A DNA stretch of 64,000 bases. It comes from Competibacter sp963695105. GTDB taxonomy: Bacteria > Pseudomonadota > Gammaproteobacteria > Competibacterales > Competibacteraceae. The first letter of the stretch is position 1. Every line of letters begins with the position of its first letter. Of this stretch, positions 27,603-35,731 are shown piece by piece. The position numbers were made by a program, and so were the translations under genes. The notes below the pieces were generated by a model. It was given only the letters and a program-made list of their open reading frames with translations, was not told the origin of the DNA and searched no databases. The DNA is taken from positions 52,189-116,188 of the forward strand of contig CAVOGC010000027.1 in assembly GCA_963695105.1 (NCBI GenBank), written 5' to 3'.

Positions 27603-28217
27603 TTAGCGGCCGGACTGCTGGTAGCCAACCATGCGCACGTAAGGCAGCATGCCGTGCATGCTGTTCAGGGAGGCATAGCCATTATGGTTGACCAGATAAC
27701 TGCTCAGCCGGGCTTCCACCGGTTCGTTGGAAGGGTCGGTCTGCGGGACGGTTGCGGCGGCTCGCACCGCGAAGGGAGTCAGAGTGGAAGTGGAGGGGTT
27801 GCTGGCGGCCAGCGGAGCGGTGGTGGCGAGCGGGTTGTCGGTCTGAGTGAGTTTGATTCCAAACAAAGCGACGAGCACGACCGATGCGGCCAGCCCGAAC
27901 CCGGTGACCGGTTTATACCAGGCCGGCAGCGATTTGCCGGCCGGCAACGGCAGAGGCTCGGCCGCGACCGCTTGGCGAATGCGCTCGGCGAATTCAGGGG
28001 CGAGCACATCGGGCAAATGGCTTTGCATCACATCGCTGATCAGATGATAGCGAGACCAGCAGGACTGTAAATCACCATCCCGACACAGCCGGCGCAACAC
28101 CAGGTCGATTTCCAGGTCGTCGAGTTCGTCGTCGACCATTGCCGAAAGTTGGCTCGCCGCGACATTCATATCATCCGCGGCTTGCGCCGATAGTTGTTCA
28201 GCCGTCTTGTCAGCCAT
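27603..28217 (-). CDS. rseA: Anti-sigma-E factor RseA/MucA
   Basis: A 204-residue single-pass inner-membrane anti-sigma factor. The cytoplasmic N-terminal domain has the ASQLSAMVDDELDDLE opening and the RYHLISDVM motif of RseA. A membrane helix lies at about residues 105-122, and the periplasmic tail ends with the VSYL-like and VRMVGYQ motifs. The start at 28217 gives 17 residues more than M18, which is the other candidate. It sits 18 bases after rpoE. Confidence 0.94.
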   Translation of the reverse strand: MADKTAEQLSAQAADDMNVAASQLSAMVDDELDDLEIDLVLRRLCRDGDLQSCWSRYHLISDVMQSHLPDVLAPEFAERIRQAVAAEPLPLPAGKSLPAWYKPVTGFGLAASVVLVALFGIKLTQTDNPLATTAPLAASNPSTSTLTPFAVRAAATVPQTDPSNEPVEARLSSYLVNHNGYASLNSMHGMLPYVRMVGYQQSGR

Positions 28218-28235
28218 GATTCTATCCCGAAGAAA

Positions 28236-28811
28236 CTAGCTTAGTAGTGGACGCAATTTGGTGTCGATCGATTCCCGGGCACGAAAAATCCGGGAGCGTA
28301 CCGTGCCGATCGGACACCCCATGGTTTGGGCAATTTCCTCATAACTCATTCCTTCGAGTTCCCGCAGGGTGATCGCCGTACGCAGATCCTCCGGCAAATC
28401 CTCAATCGCCCTGAACACGGTCGCTTCGATTTCGTCCTTGAGCAACAACCGTTCGGGGGTCTCGTATTCCTTCAGCAGGGACTGGCCCTCGTATTGCTCG
28501 GCTTCCTGGGCATCGATGTCGGAGCCGGGCGGGCGCCGGCCTTGGGCAACCAGGTAATTTTTGGCCGTGTTGATGGCGATTCGATAAAGCCAAGTGTAGA
28601 ACGCACTGTCGCCCCGGAAGCCGGGCAGCGCCCGGTAGGCTTTGAAGAACGCCTCCTGGGAAACATCCAGGGCTTCGCTGGGATCGTGCACATAGCGGGA
28701 AATCAGTTTGATGATCTTGTATTGGTACTTACGCACCAGCAGATCGAACGCATTTTTTTCGCCTTTCTGTACTCTTTGGACCAGATCACGGTCCAGATGA
28801 CCCTCGCCCAT
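28236..28811 (-). CDS. rpoE: RNA polymerase sigma-E factor
   Basis: A 191-residue extracytoplasmic-function sigma factor that responds to envelope stress. Region 2 (AFDLLVRKYQYKIIKLISRY ... ALDVSQEAFFKAYRAL) and region 4 (YEEIAQTMGCPIGTVRSRIFRARE) are complete. The ATG at 28811 with AAAGGGG upstream gives MGEGHLDRDLVQRV, the normal N-terminus. A longer reading to 28868 would run into the sigma-E-like promoter and is rejected. Head of the rpoE-rseA-rseB-rseC operon. Confidence 0.96.
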   Translation of the reverse strand: MGEGHLDRDLVQRVQKGEKNAFDLLVRKYQYKIIKLISRYVHDPSEALDVSQEAFFKAYRALPGFRGDSAFYTWLYRIAINTAKNYLVAQGRRPPGSDIDAQEAEQYEGQSLLKEYETPERLLLKDEIEATVFRAIEDLPEDLRTAITLRELEGMSYEEIAQTMGCPIGTVRSRIFRARESIDTKLRPLLS

Positions 28812-28860
28812 CCGGGCAGACCCCTTTCGAATCAATGGCAATCTCCATGCGATCATGACG

Positions 28861-28889
28861 GTAGACAAACGCCCGTCCCGTTAGTTCGC
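28861..28889 (-). promoter_or_regulatory. Sigma-E-type promoter for rpoE
   Basis: On the minus strand CGAACTA and GTCTAC are separated by 15 bases, close to the sigma-E consensus GGAACTT-N15-GTCTAA and with the exact spacing. A transcript would start about 40 bases before the rpoE ATG. This fits autoregulation of rpoE as known in E. coli. Confidence 0.72.
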
Positions 28890-29017
28890 AGACCTGCCGG
28901 GATATGGTTATAGTGTGAGTGAGTAGTAGCGGGATGAAATCGCGGGACCGTCGTCCACCCCATTGACGGCGCCCTTTTCGCGCAACGATACCCCATTCAT
29001 GGAGCCGCTCACAAGCC

Positions 29018-30661
29018 ATGGCCGCTTCACCCATTTTCACCGACGTCCTGATTATCGGCAGCGGCGCCGCCGGCCTCAGTCTGGCGCTGCGGCTGGCCGA
29101 CACCGCCCGCGTCGTGACGCTCGCCAAGGGCGAGTTGCACGAGGGCAGCACATATTACGCGCAGGGCGGCATATCGGCGGTACTGGATGCCGGCGACTCC
29201 ATCGAGTCGCATGTGCAAGATACCCTGAGCGCCGGAGCGGACCTCTGCCACGCCGACACAGTCCGCTTCACAGTGGAACATGGTCGAGCGGTGATCGAAT
29301 GGCTGAGTGCGCAAGGCACCCCTTTCACCCGGGAATCCAACACTGAAGGCGGTGCGGGGTATCACCTGCATCGCGAGGGCGGCCACAGCCACCGGCGGAT
29401 TGTTCATGCCGCTGACGCCACCGGCCGCGCCATCCAGAGCACGCTGGAACAGCGCGCCCGTCAGCACCCCAACATCACCCTCAACGAACAATGCAGCGCC
29501 GTCGATCTGATCACCGGCCGCAAGTTGGGCCTGAGCGGCAACCGCTGCCTGGGCGCCTATGTGTTGAACCGGTATACCGGCCGGGTTGAGGTATGCGCCG
29601 CCCGGTTCGTGGTGCTGGCGACCGGCGGCGCCAGCCGGGTTTATCTCTATTCCAGCAATCCGGACGGTTCCACCGGCGACGGCATCGCCATGGCCTGGCG
29701 TGCCGGCTGCCGGGTGGCCAACATGGAATTCATCCAGTTTCACCCCACCTGCCTGTACCATCCGCAAGCCAAGAATTTTCTGATTTCCGAAGCGGTGCGC
29801 GGCGAGGGCGGCCTGCTGCTGCTGCCCGATGGCAGTCGCTTCATGCAGCACTTCGACTCCAGGCTGGAACTGGCCCCGCGCGACATCGTGGCCCGGGCCA
29901 TCGACCATGAAATGAAGCGGCTGGGCGCGGAATGCGTGTATCTGGACATCAGCCACAAACCAGCCGATTTCATCCGCTCGCACTTTCCCAACATTTACGC
30001 CAAATGTCTGGAATACGGCTTCGACATGACCCGGCAACCGATCCCGGTGGTGCCGGCGGCGCACTACACCTGCGGTGGGGTGATGACCGATCAATCTGCC
30101 CGCACCGATCTGGAGGGGCTGTACGCCATCGGCGAGGTCGCCTTCACCGGCCTGCATGGCGCCAACCGCATGGCCAGTAATTCGCTGTTGGAATGTCTGG
30201 TGTTTGCGGCGGCGGCGGCGGACGATATCCACTCGCGCCTGGAACGCGCCCCGGAGCCGCCCCTGCTACCGGACTGGGACGAAAGCCGGGTTACCGATTC
30301 CGACGAGGAGGTGGTGGTCAGCCACAACTGGGCGGAATTGCGCCAGTTTATGTGGGACTACGTAGGTATCGTCCGCACCGACAAGCGCCTGCAGCGCGCC
30401 CAGCATCGAGTGGATCTATTGTTGCGGGAGATCGACGAGTATTACGGCAATTTCCGCATCAGCGGCAATCTGATCGAACTGCGCAATCTGGCGCAGGTGG
30501 CGGATTTGATTATTCGCTGCGCCCTGGCCCGGCGGGAAAGCCGGGGACTGCACTATACCCTCGATTACCCCAAAGCCAACGAGTCCACGCCGGTGCGGGA
30601 CACGGTGCTGGTGCCGGGGAATTTCGCCGGGGCCGAAGCACCGCCGCTTTGGGGAGCGTGA
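29018..30661 (+). CDS. nadB: L-aspartate oxidase
   Basis: A 547-residue FAD enzyme that oxidises L-aspartate to iminoaspartate in NAD synthesis. The dinucleotide site GSGAAGLSLAL is at residues 14-24, the fumarate-reductase-type domain contains HTHRR-like HSHRRIVHAAD, and the C-terminal helical domain ends LDYPKANES. It is divergent from rpoE, as in many gammaproteobacteria, and convergent with ygfX with a 2-base gap. nadA and nadC are not in the window. Confidence 0.97.
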   Translation: MAASPIFTDVLIIGSGAAGLSLALRLADTARVVTLAKGELHEGSTYYAQGGISAVLDAGDSIESHVQDTLSAGADLCHADTVRFTVEHGRAVIEWLSAQGTPFTRESNTEGGAGYHLHREGGHSHRRIVHAADATGRAIQSTLEQRARQHPNITLNEQCSAVDLITGRKLGLSGNRCLGAYVLNRYTGRVEVCAARFVVLATGGASRVYLYSSNPDGSTGDGIAMAWRAGCRVANMEFIQFHPTCLYHPQAKNFLISEAVRGEGGLLLLPDGSRFMQHFDSRLELAPRDIVARAIDHEMKRLGAECVYLDISHKPADFIRSHFPNIYAKCLEYGFDMTRQPIPVVPAAHYTCGGVMTDQSARTDLEGLYAIGEVAFTGLHGANRMASNSLLECLVFAAAAADDIHSRLERAPEPPLLPDWDESRVTDSDEEVVVSHNWAELRQFMWDYVGIVRTDKRLQRAQHRVDLLLREIDEYYGNFRISGNLIELRNLAQVADLIIRCALARRESRGLHYTLDYPKANESTPVRDTVLVPGNFAGAEAPPLWGA

Positions 30662-30663
30662 CG

Positions 30664-31110
30664 TCAGGGGCGTTCCGACCCATCCTCGTCGCGCCGGGTG
30701 CGCAACCAGACTCGCAGCCGCCGCAAGGTCTCGGAGTCGACGGCATCGGGCAACAGCACCAGCGACCGCCGCCAGCCGCTGTCCAGGCGAAAATTCAGTA
30801 CGACGATGCCGGGCTGGGCATAGCCGCCGGTCAACCAAGCTGGGTGTCGAATCCCGTCGCCGGTTTCCAAGCGCCAGCGCCCGTCAAGCAATTCAACGCG
30901 GGTGATGAACCCGCCGCCGCGACGCCAACCGTAGCGATAGCCGGTCCAGACCAGGGACAGGCCGATGCCGGCGAGCAGTCCCGCCTTGACCCATAACGGC
31001 ACACTCGCAACGATTGTCGCGATGCCGGCCAAACCGTGAACGCCGCCGCCGCCGGCCAGCAAGGACCGTGAAAGTTGCGGCTCAAAAGTCAGGGATGAGA
31101 GGTCGCGCAT
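30664..31110 (-). CDS. YgfX/CptA-like membrane protein
   Basis: A 148-residue protein with two adjacent membrane segments (about residues 25-60) and a soluble C-terminal part ending LVLLPDAVDSETLRRLRVWLRTR, which is the YgfX pattern. E. coli YgfX was once called CptA, a toxin paired with SdhE, but SdhE is now known as a flavinylation factor. The ATG at 31110 is preferred to 31188. It normally abuts sdhE; here a 276-base segment with a decayed gene separates them. Confidence 0.82.
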   Translation of the reverse strand: MRDLSSLTFEPQLSRSLLAGGGGVHGLAGIATIVASVPLWVKAGLLAGIGLSLVWTGYRYGWRRGGGFITRVELLDGRWRLETGDGIRHPAWLTGGYAQPGIVVLNFRLDSGWRRSLVLLPDAVDSETLRRLRVWLRTRRDEDGSERP

Positions 31111-31165
31111 CTCGCCGCACAAAAGGATGCTCTTGTTGATCGGGAACGCGGACGTGGTAACCGGC

Positions 31166-31378
31166 CTAGAACGAATCCGGGTCCACACCCAACCGCCGCA
31201 ACCATGCGGCCAGCAGATCGGCGCGTTGCTGGGCTACCTCGGCTTTAGTGGGCAATATCCGACTTCCGGAGAGGATCGACACAACCGAACCGCGTTGATG
31301 CCCCGGAATGCCGATCCCGGTGTCGTCTCAAGGATGATGGCATCAGAGGAAAACCCGCTGACCAAGAAACTGAAGCGT
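31166..31378 (-). pseudogene. Decayed 3' remnant of a Uma2-like or related gene
   Basis: Reading the minus strand, a run of codons from about 31378 (FSFLVSGFSSDAIILETTP) shifts frame once and continues as GIPGHQRG, then ILPTKAEVAQQRADLL and AAWLRRLGVDPDSF, to a TAG at 31166-31168. The ending resembles C-terminal tails of Uma2-type putative nucleases (heptad alanine/arginine stretch, then LGVDPD). No start or complete domain is left. It separates ygfX from sdhE. The family is uncertain; decay is clear from the frame change and missing 5' part. Confidence 0.5.
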
Positions 31379-31386
31379 GTTCAATA

Positions 31387-31644
31387 TCACGAAGGATCCG
31401 GATCGTTAAGCAGAGTCCGCATGACGCCCACCACCCTTGCCGTCGTCGCATCCACCGGCGTTTCCCGCCCGACCATATAGCTCATCAGCAGCGGGTCTTG
31501 CAGCTCCAGTAACTCCGCGAAGGCTCGTTGCTCCTCCTCCGGCGCGGTGGAGTAATGCCGCTCCAGATAGCCCAACGTCAGCAGATCCAGTTCTTTCATG
31601 CCGCGCCGGCAACGCCAGCGCAATTTGCCGATTTGTTCGTCCAT
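31387..31644 (-). CDS. sdhE: FAD assembly factor SdhE
   Basis: An 85-residue protein that helps attach FAD covalently to SdhA. The RGxxE motif is seen in WRCRRGMKELDLLTLGYLE near residues 12-28, and the length is normal. The ATG at 31644 follows GAGGAA by eight bases; a start at 31662 is possible but lacks support. It lies downstream of sdhB and upstream of ygfX on the same strand, which fits its role in succinate dehydrogenase maturation. Confidence 0.93.
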   Translation of the reverse strand: MDEQIGKLRWRCRRGMKELDLLTLGYLERHYSTAPEEEQRAFAELLELQDPLLMSYMVGRETPVDATTARVVGVMRTLLNDPDPS

Positions 31645-31682
31645 CGTCCGATTCCTCCACAAAAAAACGCCCCTCGTCCATC

Positions 31683-31732
31683 CGCTCCCCTCTCCCTCTG
31701 AGAGAGGGGTTGGGGGTGAGAGAAAGAGGGGC
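31683..31732. repeat. Dispersed palindromic repeat of the CCCTCTCCC...GGGAGAGGG type
   Basis: The sequence CCCCTCTC, a short loop, GAGAGGGG and then TTGGGGGTGAGAG matches the general look of a repeat scattered in intergenic regions of many proteobacteria. It lies between sdhB and sdhE and could also act as a transcript-end hairpin. Only one copy is in this window. Confidence 0.6.
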
Positions 31733-31756
31733 TGCGAGTGAGGCGAAGCTGGCGTG

Positions 31757-32533
31757 TTACCGCCGTTCCACCATCAGTTTCTTGATTTCCGCGATCGCCT
31801 TGGCGGGATTCAAGCCCTTCGGGCAGGTCTTGGTGCAGTTCATGATGGTATGGCAGCGATACAGCCGGAACGGGTCTTCCAGGTCGTCCAAGCGCTCGCC
31901 GGTAAACTCGTCACGGCTGTCCACGATCCAGCGGTAGGCTTGCAGCAGGATCGCGGGACCAAGGTAACGGTCACCGTTCCACCAGTAGCTCGGGCAACTG
32001 GTCGAGCAACAGGCGCACAGAATGCACTCGTACAACCCGTCCAGCTTGGCGCGGTCTTCCTTGGATTGCAGACGCTCCCGCTCCGGTGGCGGGGTGATCG
32101 ACTGCAACCAGGGCTTGATCGAGGCGTACTGGGCGTAAAAATGGGTTAAATCCGGCACCAGATCCTTGATCACCGGCATGTGCGGCAGGGGATAAACCTT
32201 CACGTCGCCGGAGACATCCCCGATGGCTTTGGTGCACGCCAAGGTATTGGTGCCGTCGATGTTCATCGCACAGGACCCGCACACCCCTTCGCGGCAGGAC
32301 CGGCGCAGCGTCAGGGTCGGGTCCATCTCGTTCTTGATCTTGAGCAGCGCGTCCAGCACCATCGGACCGCAGGTCGCCATATCGACTTCATAGGTATCCA
32401 TACGCGGGTTTTCGCCGCTGTCCGGGTCCCAACGATAGATTTGGAAGCGCCTGACGCTCTTGGCCCCGGCACCGGCATAGTAGGTTTTACCCTTGCCGAT
32501 GATGGAGTTGGCCGGAAGTTTGAATTGAGCCAT
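31757..32533 (-). CDS. sdhB: Succinate dehydrogenase iron-sulfur subunit
   Basis: A 258-residue subunit of complex II that passes electrons from the flavin to ubiquinone. The 2Fe-2S ligands lie in SCREGVCGSCAMN and a following cysteine, and the 4Fe-4S and 3Fe-4S ligands in CILCACCSTSCP and CHTIMNCTKTCPKG. It is longer than E. coli SdhB by about 20 N-terminal residues. It follows sdhA by 12 bases and ends the sdhCDAB operon. Confidence 0.97.
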   Translation of the reverse strand: MAQFKLPANSIIGKGKTYYAGAGAKSVRRFQIYRWDPDSGENPRMDTYEVDMATCGPMVLDALLKIKNEMDPTLTLRRSCREGVCGSCAMNIDGTNTLACTKAIGDVSGDVKVYPLPHMPVIKDLVPDLTHFYAQYASIKPWLQSITPPPERERLQSKEDRAKLDGLYECILCACCSTSCPSYWWNGDRYLGPAILLQAYRWIVDSRDEFTGERLDDLEDPFRLYRCHTIMNCTKTCPKGLNPAKAIAEIKKLMVERR

Positions 32534-32545
32534 GACATCGTCCCC

Positions 32546-34336
32546 TTAATAAGTACGCTTCTTGGGTGGAATGTATTCCACCTCGTCGGTCAGGGTGTAA
32601 GTGTGTACCGGCCGGTAGTCGATGGTGACTTGACCTTTGGGATCCAGCCAAGACAAGGTGTGCTTCATCCAGTTCTCGTCGTCGCGATCCGGATAGTCCT
32701 CGCGAGCGTGGGCGCCGCGGCTCTCGGGACGGTTGATCGCCGATTTGATGGAAACCATCGCACATTGCAGCAGGTTTTCCAGTTCCAGCGTTTCGACCAG
32801 ATCGGAGTTCCACACCAAACCGCGGTCGCTCACGCCGATGTGCTCGAAGCCAGCGTACACTTCTTCCAGCAGATTGATGCCCTCGGCCATGGACTCGCCG
32901 GTGCGGAATACCGCGGCGTGGTTCTGCATGGTCCGCTGCATCCGCATCCGCAAGCTGGCGGTCGGGTTTTCGCCCTTGGCATGGCGCAGGTGGTCGAAGC
33001 GGGCGACGATCCGGTCGACGGAACCTTGCGGCGTGGCCTTGTGCGGGCTGTTGGGTTGGGTCAGCTCGGCGCAGCGGTCGGCGGCGGCGCGGCCGAACAC
33101 CACGATGTCGAGCAGCGAGTTGGAACCCAGGCGGTTGGCGCCATGCACCGACACGCAGGCCGCCTCGCCGATGGCCATCAGGCCGGGAATGATATGGTCG
33201 GGGTTGCCGTCCTTGAGGATGACCACCTCGCCGCGATAATTGGTCGGAATGCCACCCATGTTGTAATGCACGGTCGGCAGCACCGGCGCCGGCTCCTTGG
33301 TTACGTCGACCCCGGCAAAAATGTGGGCGGTCTCGGCGATGCCCGGCAACCGCTCGTTGATGACGTCGGCGCCCAAGTGCTCCAGGTGCAGGTGAATGTG
33401 ATCCTTGTGCTCGCCGACGCCGCGGCCTTCACGGATTTCAATCGTCATGGAGCGGCTCACCACGTCGCGGGAGGCCAGATCCTTGGCGTTCGGCGCATAG
33501 CGCTCCATAAAGCGCTCGCCCAGCGAGTTGGTCAGATAGCCACCCTCGCCGCGACAACCCTCGGTCATCAGGCAACCGGAACCGTAGATACCGGTCGGGT
33601 GGAACTGGGTGAACTCCATGTCCTGCAACGGCAGTCCGGCGCGGAGCATCATGCCGTTACCGTCGCCGGTGCAGGTGTGGGCGGAGGTCGCCGAGAAGTA
33701 GGCGCGGCCGTAGCCGCCGGTGGCCAGCACGGTCTGGTGGGCGCGGAACACATGCAGCGAGCCGTCGGACAGATCCCAGGCCACCACGCCGCGACAGGCG
33801 CCTTCGTCGTCCATGATCAGGTCGAGCGCGAAGTACTCGATGAAGAACTCGGCGTCGTGCCTGAGCGCCTGCTGGTACAGGGTGTGCAGGATAGCGTGGC
33901 CGGTGCGGTCGGCGGCGGCGCAGGTGCGCTGGGCGGTGCCTTCGCCGTAATTGGTGGTCATGCCTCCGAACGGGCGCTGGTAGATCTTGCCTTCCTCGGT
34001 ACGCGAGAAAGGCACGCCGTAATGTTCGAGTTCGATGACCGCCGGAACCGCCTCGCGGCACATGTATTCAATCGCGTCCTGGTCGCCGAGCCAGTCGGAA
34101 CCCTTGACGGTGTCGTACATATGCCATTGCCACAGATCCTGCCCCATGTTGCCGAGCGACGCCGACATGCCGCCCTGGGCGGCCACGGTGTGGCTGCGGG
34201 TGGGGAAAACCTTGGTCAGGCAGGCGGTCTTCAATCCTTTCTGCGCCATGCCGAAGGTGGCGCGCAGCCCGGCGCCGCCGGCGCCGACCACCACCACGTC
34301 ATAATTATGGTGAACCAGTTTGTATGCGTTGGACAT
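32546..34336 (-). CDS. sdhA: Succinate dehydrogenase flavoprotein subunit
   Basis: A 596-residue catalytic subunit oxidising succinate to fumarate. The FAD site GAGGAGLRATFG is near the N-terminus, the histidine for covalent FAD lies in RSHTVAAQGG, and the active-site loop HPTGIYGSG and the C-terminal helical domain are complete. Length matches the family (588 in E. coli). The neighbouring sdhE product supplies flavinylation. Confidence 0.97.
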   Translation of the reverse strand: MSNAYKLVHHNYDVVVVGAGGAGLRATFGMAQKGLKTACLTKVFPTRSHTVAAQGGMSASLGNMGQDLWQWHMYDTVKGSDWLGDQDAIEYMCREAVPAVIELEHYGVPFSRTEEGKIYQRPFGGMTTNYGEGTAQRTCAAADRTGHAILHTLYQQALRHDAEFFIEYFALDLIMDDEGACRGVVAWDLSDGSLHVFRAHQTVLATGGYGRAYFSATSAHTCTGDGNGMMLRAGLPLQDMEFTQFHPTGIYGSGCLMTEGCRGEGGYLTNSLGERFMERYAPNAKDLASRDVVSRSMTIEIREGRGVGEHKDHIHLHLEHLGADVINERLPGIAETAHIFAGVDVTKEPAPVLPTVHYNMGGIPTNYRGEVVILKDGNPDHIIPGLMAIGEAACVSVHGANRLGSNSLLDIVVFGRAAADRCAELTQPNSPHKATPQGSVDRIVARFDHLRHAKGENPTASLRMRMQRTMQNHAAVFRTGESMAEGINLLEEVYAGFEHIGVSDRGLVWNSDLVETLELENLLQCAMVSIKSAINRPESRGAHAREDYPDRDDENWMKHTLSWLDPKGQVTIDYRPVHTYTLTDEVEYIPPKKRTY

Positions 34337-34362
34337 GAAACCTCAGCCTCCGGTGGTGAGCA

Positions 34363-34740
34363 TCAGGCCAGTGCGACTTTGAGCACGGCGACGACGACGA
34401 TGATGCCCAGCAGGAACAATACGAATTGCGTGACCAGCAGCGCGGTGTATTTGGCCCACTCCGGCTGGACATAATCCTCGTAGATGACCTGCATGCCCAA
34501 ACTGGCGTGGTAGAACGCCGCGAGGATCAAAGCAATCATCAGACCAGCGTTGATGGGATTGCTCAACCAGTGTTGAAAACCTTCATAGTCGGCGCGGGAT
34601 ACCGACAGCAGGGAAAAGGCAAACCACAGCACCAGCGGCACCAGGGCGACGGAGGTGACACGCTGCAACCACCAGTGATGGGTACCGTCTTTGGCGGTGC
34701 CCAGACCGCGAGCGCGGGCGAGCGGGGTACGAATGCTCAT
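34363..34740 (-). CDS. sdhD: Succinate dehydrogenase membrane anchor subunit
   Basis: A 125-residue inner-membrane subunit with three helices. The haem-ligand helix contains FYHASLGMQVIYEDYV, the SdhD pattern. The ATG at 34740 follows AGGAGAG by about six bases; a longer reading to 34812 overlaps sdhC and is rejected. Part of the sdhCDAB operon. Confidence 0.94.
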   Translation of the reverse strand: MSIRTPLARARGLGTAKDGTHHWWLQRVTSVALVPLVLWFAFSLLSVSRADYEGFQHWLSNPINAGLMIALILAAFYHASLGMQVIYEDYVQPEWAKYTALLVTQFVLFLLGIIVVVAVLKVALA

Positions 34741-34751
34741 GATGTCTCTCC

Positions 34752-35138
34752 TCAGGGCGCGGCGATCAACCAGCACAGGAAGGTCAGGATGATGGATGAC
34801 CACACGACCCACCAGCCGGATTTAGTGGCGTCTTCCATCTCGAAGCCGTAGCCGGCATCCCAGAACAGATGGCGGATGCCGTTAGCCATGTGGTAGAACA
34901 ACGCCCAGGTCCACAGGAACAGCAGCAGTTGGCCCAGCATCGATCCCAGTACGGCTTGAGCGTGTTCGTAAGCCTCGGGGCCAAGCGCGGCGGCGGCCAG
35001 CCAGTACACCAGCAGCAGGGTGCCCACCACCAGCGCCGCGCCGGTGGCACGGTGGGTGATGGACAGAATTGAGGTCATTTGTGGTTTGTAGTAGGGGCCG
35101 ATCATGAACGGCGACAGCGGCCTCTTGTTAGCTAGCAT
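34752..35138 (-). CDS. sdhC: Succinate dehydrogenase cytochrome b556 subunit
   Basis: A 128-residue membrane subunit with three helices. SITHRATGAAL near residue 25 and FYHMANGIRHLFWD near residue 85 are the SdhC signatures; the latter carries the haem-ligand histidine. GAGGAGAG precedes the ATG. It is the first structural gene of the sdh operon; a DUF1674 gene lies upstream. Confidence 0.95.
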   Translation of the reverse strand: MLANKRPLSPFMIGPYYKPQMTSILSITHRATGAALVVGTLLLVYWLAAAALGPEAYEHAQAVLGSMLGQLLLFLWTWALFYHMANGIRHLFWDAGYGFEMEDATKSGWWVVWSSIILTFLCWLIAAP

Positions 35139-35320
35139 TACAGCTCTCCTCGTTAACGCGCGGTTAACAATCGTGGCGAAGTAAAAACAACATTATTGTG
35201 CGGCGCAATAAAAAATCACTAAACCCTGACCGGGGTTCCAGAGACATGGCGAGGGATTCGCGGGCAGAGTGCATGATCCGGGCGGCATGAAAGTGGCGCG
35301 CCCGCCGAAACGGGGGTTGG

Positions 35321-35491
35321 CTAGAAGTCGATGCAGCGCCCGGCTTTTTCCCAATCGCCATAACGCGTGGGTTCGGGGCCTTTAGGACCGCCGTATTCCT
35401 TGGGTTTCCCCGGCTTTTCAGCATCCTGCGATCGGTCGGAGGTTACGGCTGGCTGCGGTGGCAGCGTTGTCTGCTCATCGTTCTTGTTCAT
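35321..35491 (-). CDS. DUF1674 protein, probable SdhAF4-type succinate dehydrogenase assembly factor
   Basis: A 56-residue protein that is shorter than common calling cut-offs. The C-terminus KEYGGPKGPEPTRYGDWEK followed by AGRCIDF is the DUF1674 signature, matching the eukaryotic SdhAF4/Sdh8 factor that binds flavinylated SdhA and guards it before assembly. The N-terminal 30 residues are polar and low complexity. It lies 182 bases upstream of sdhC on the same strand, which supports a role in succinate dehydrogenase assembly. The bacterial function is inferred from the eukaryotic family. Confidence 0.88.
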   Translation of the reverse strand: MNKNDEQTTLPPQPAVTSDRSQDAEKPGKPKEYGGPKGPEPTRYGDWEKAGRCIDF

Positions 35492-35731
35492 GACAGCTCG
35501 CTATGGGTTAAGGGATGGCGGCGACCGACCATCCTAGCCCCACCCGCCAACGGAATTCCTGAAAATCCCAGGAATTGTGCTCTTGCGGCAACGGGGTTGT
35601 TTTAGTCTATATTTCGTCGGGTTATTATGCCAGCCATGGCCCTCGAACGCAACGAGCCGGCAGCGCGACGACAGTAGCGACTTTCGAATTATGCTTTGAT
35701 TAACTACTTAATAAAATTGGGATTCCATCAA
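35492..35731. other. Intergenic region between the DUF1674 gene and ygfZ
   Basis: No gene is seen in these 240 bases. The stretch 35590-35725 is AT-rich and should hold divergent promoters for the DUF1674/sdh genes and for ygfZ. Confidence 0.5.

Noticed and set aside
28812..28868. Longer N-terminus of rpoE
   Set aside because: It would begin at or before the predicted transcript start of the sigma-E-like promoter and lengthens the protein beyond the family.
30664..31644. ygfX/sdhE as a toxin-antitoxin pair
   Set aside because: The early claim is not supported by present knowledge of SdhE as a flavinylation factor, and the genes are not adjacent here.
32180..34474. 764-codon plus-strand open frame opposite sdhA
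   Set aside because: SdhA and SdhB on the minus strand are unmistakable, and the opposite frame is low-complexity.
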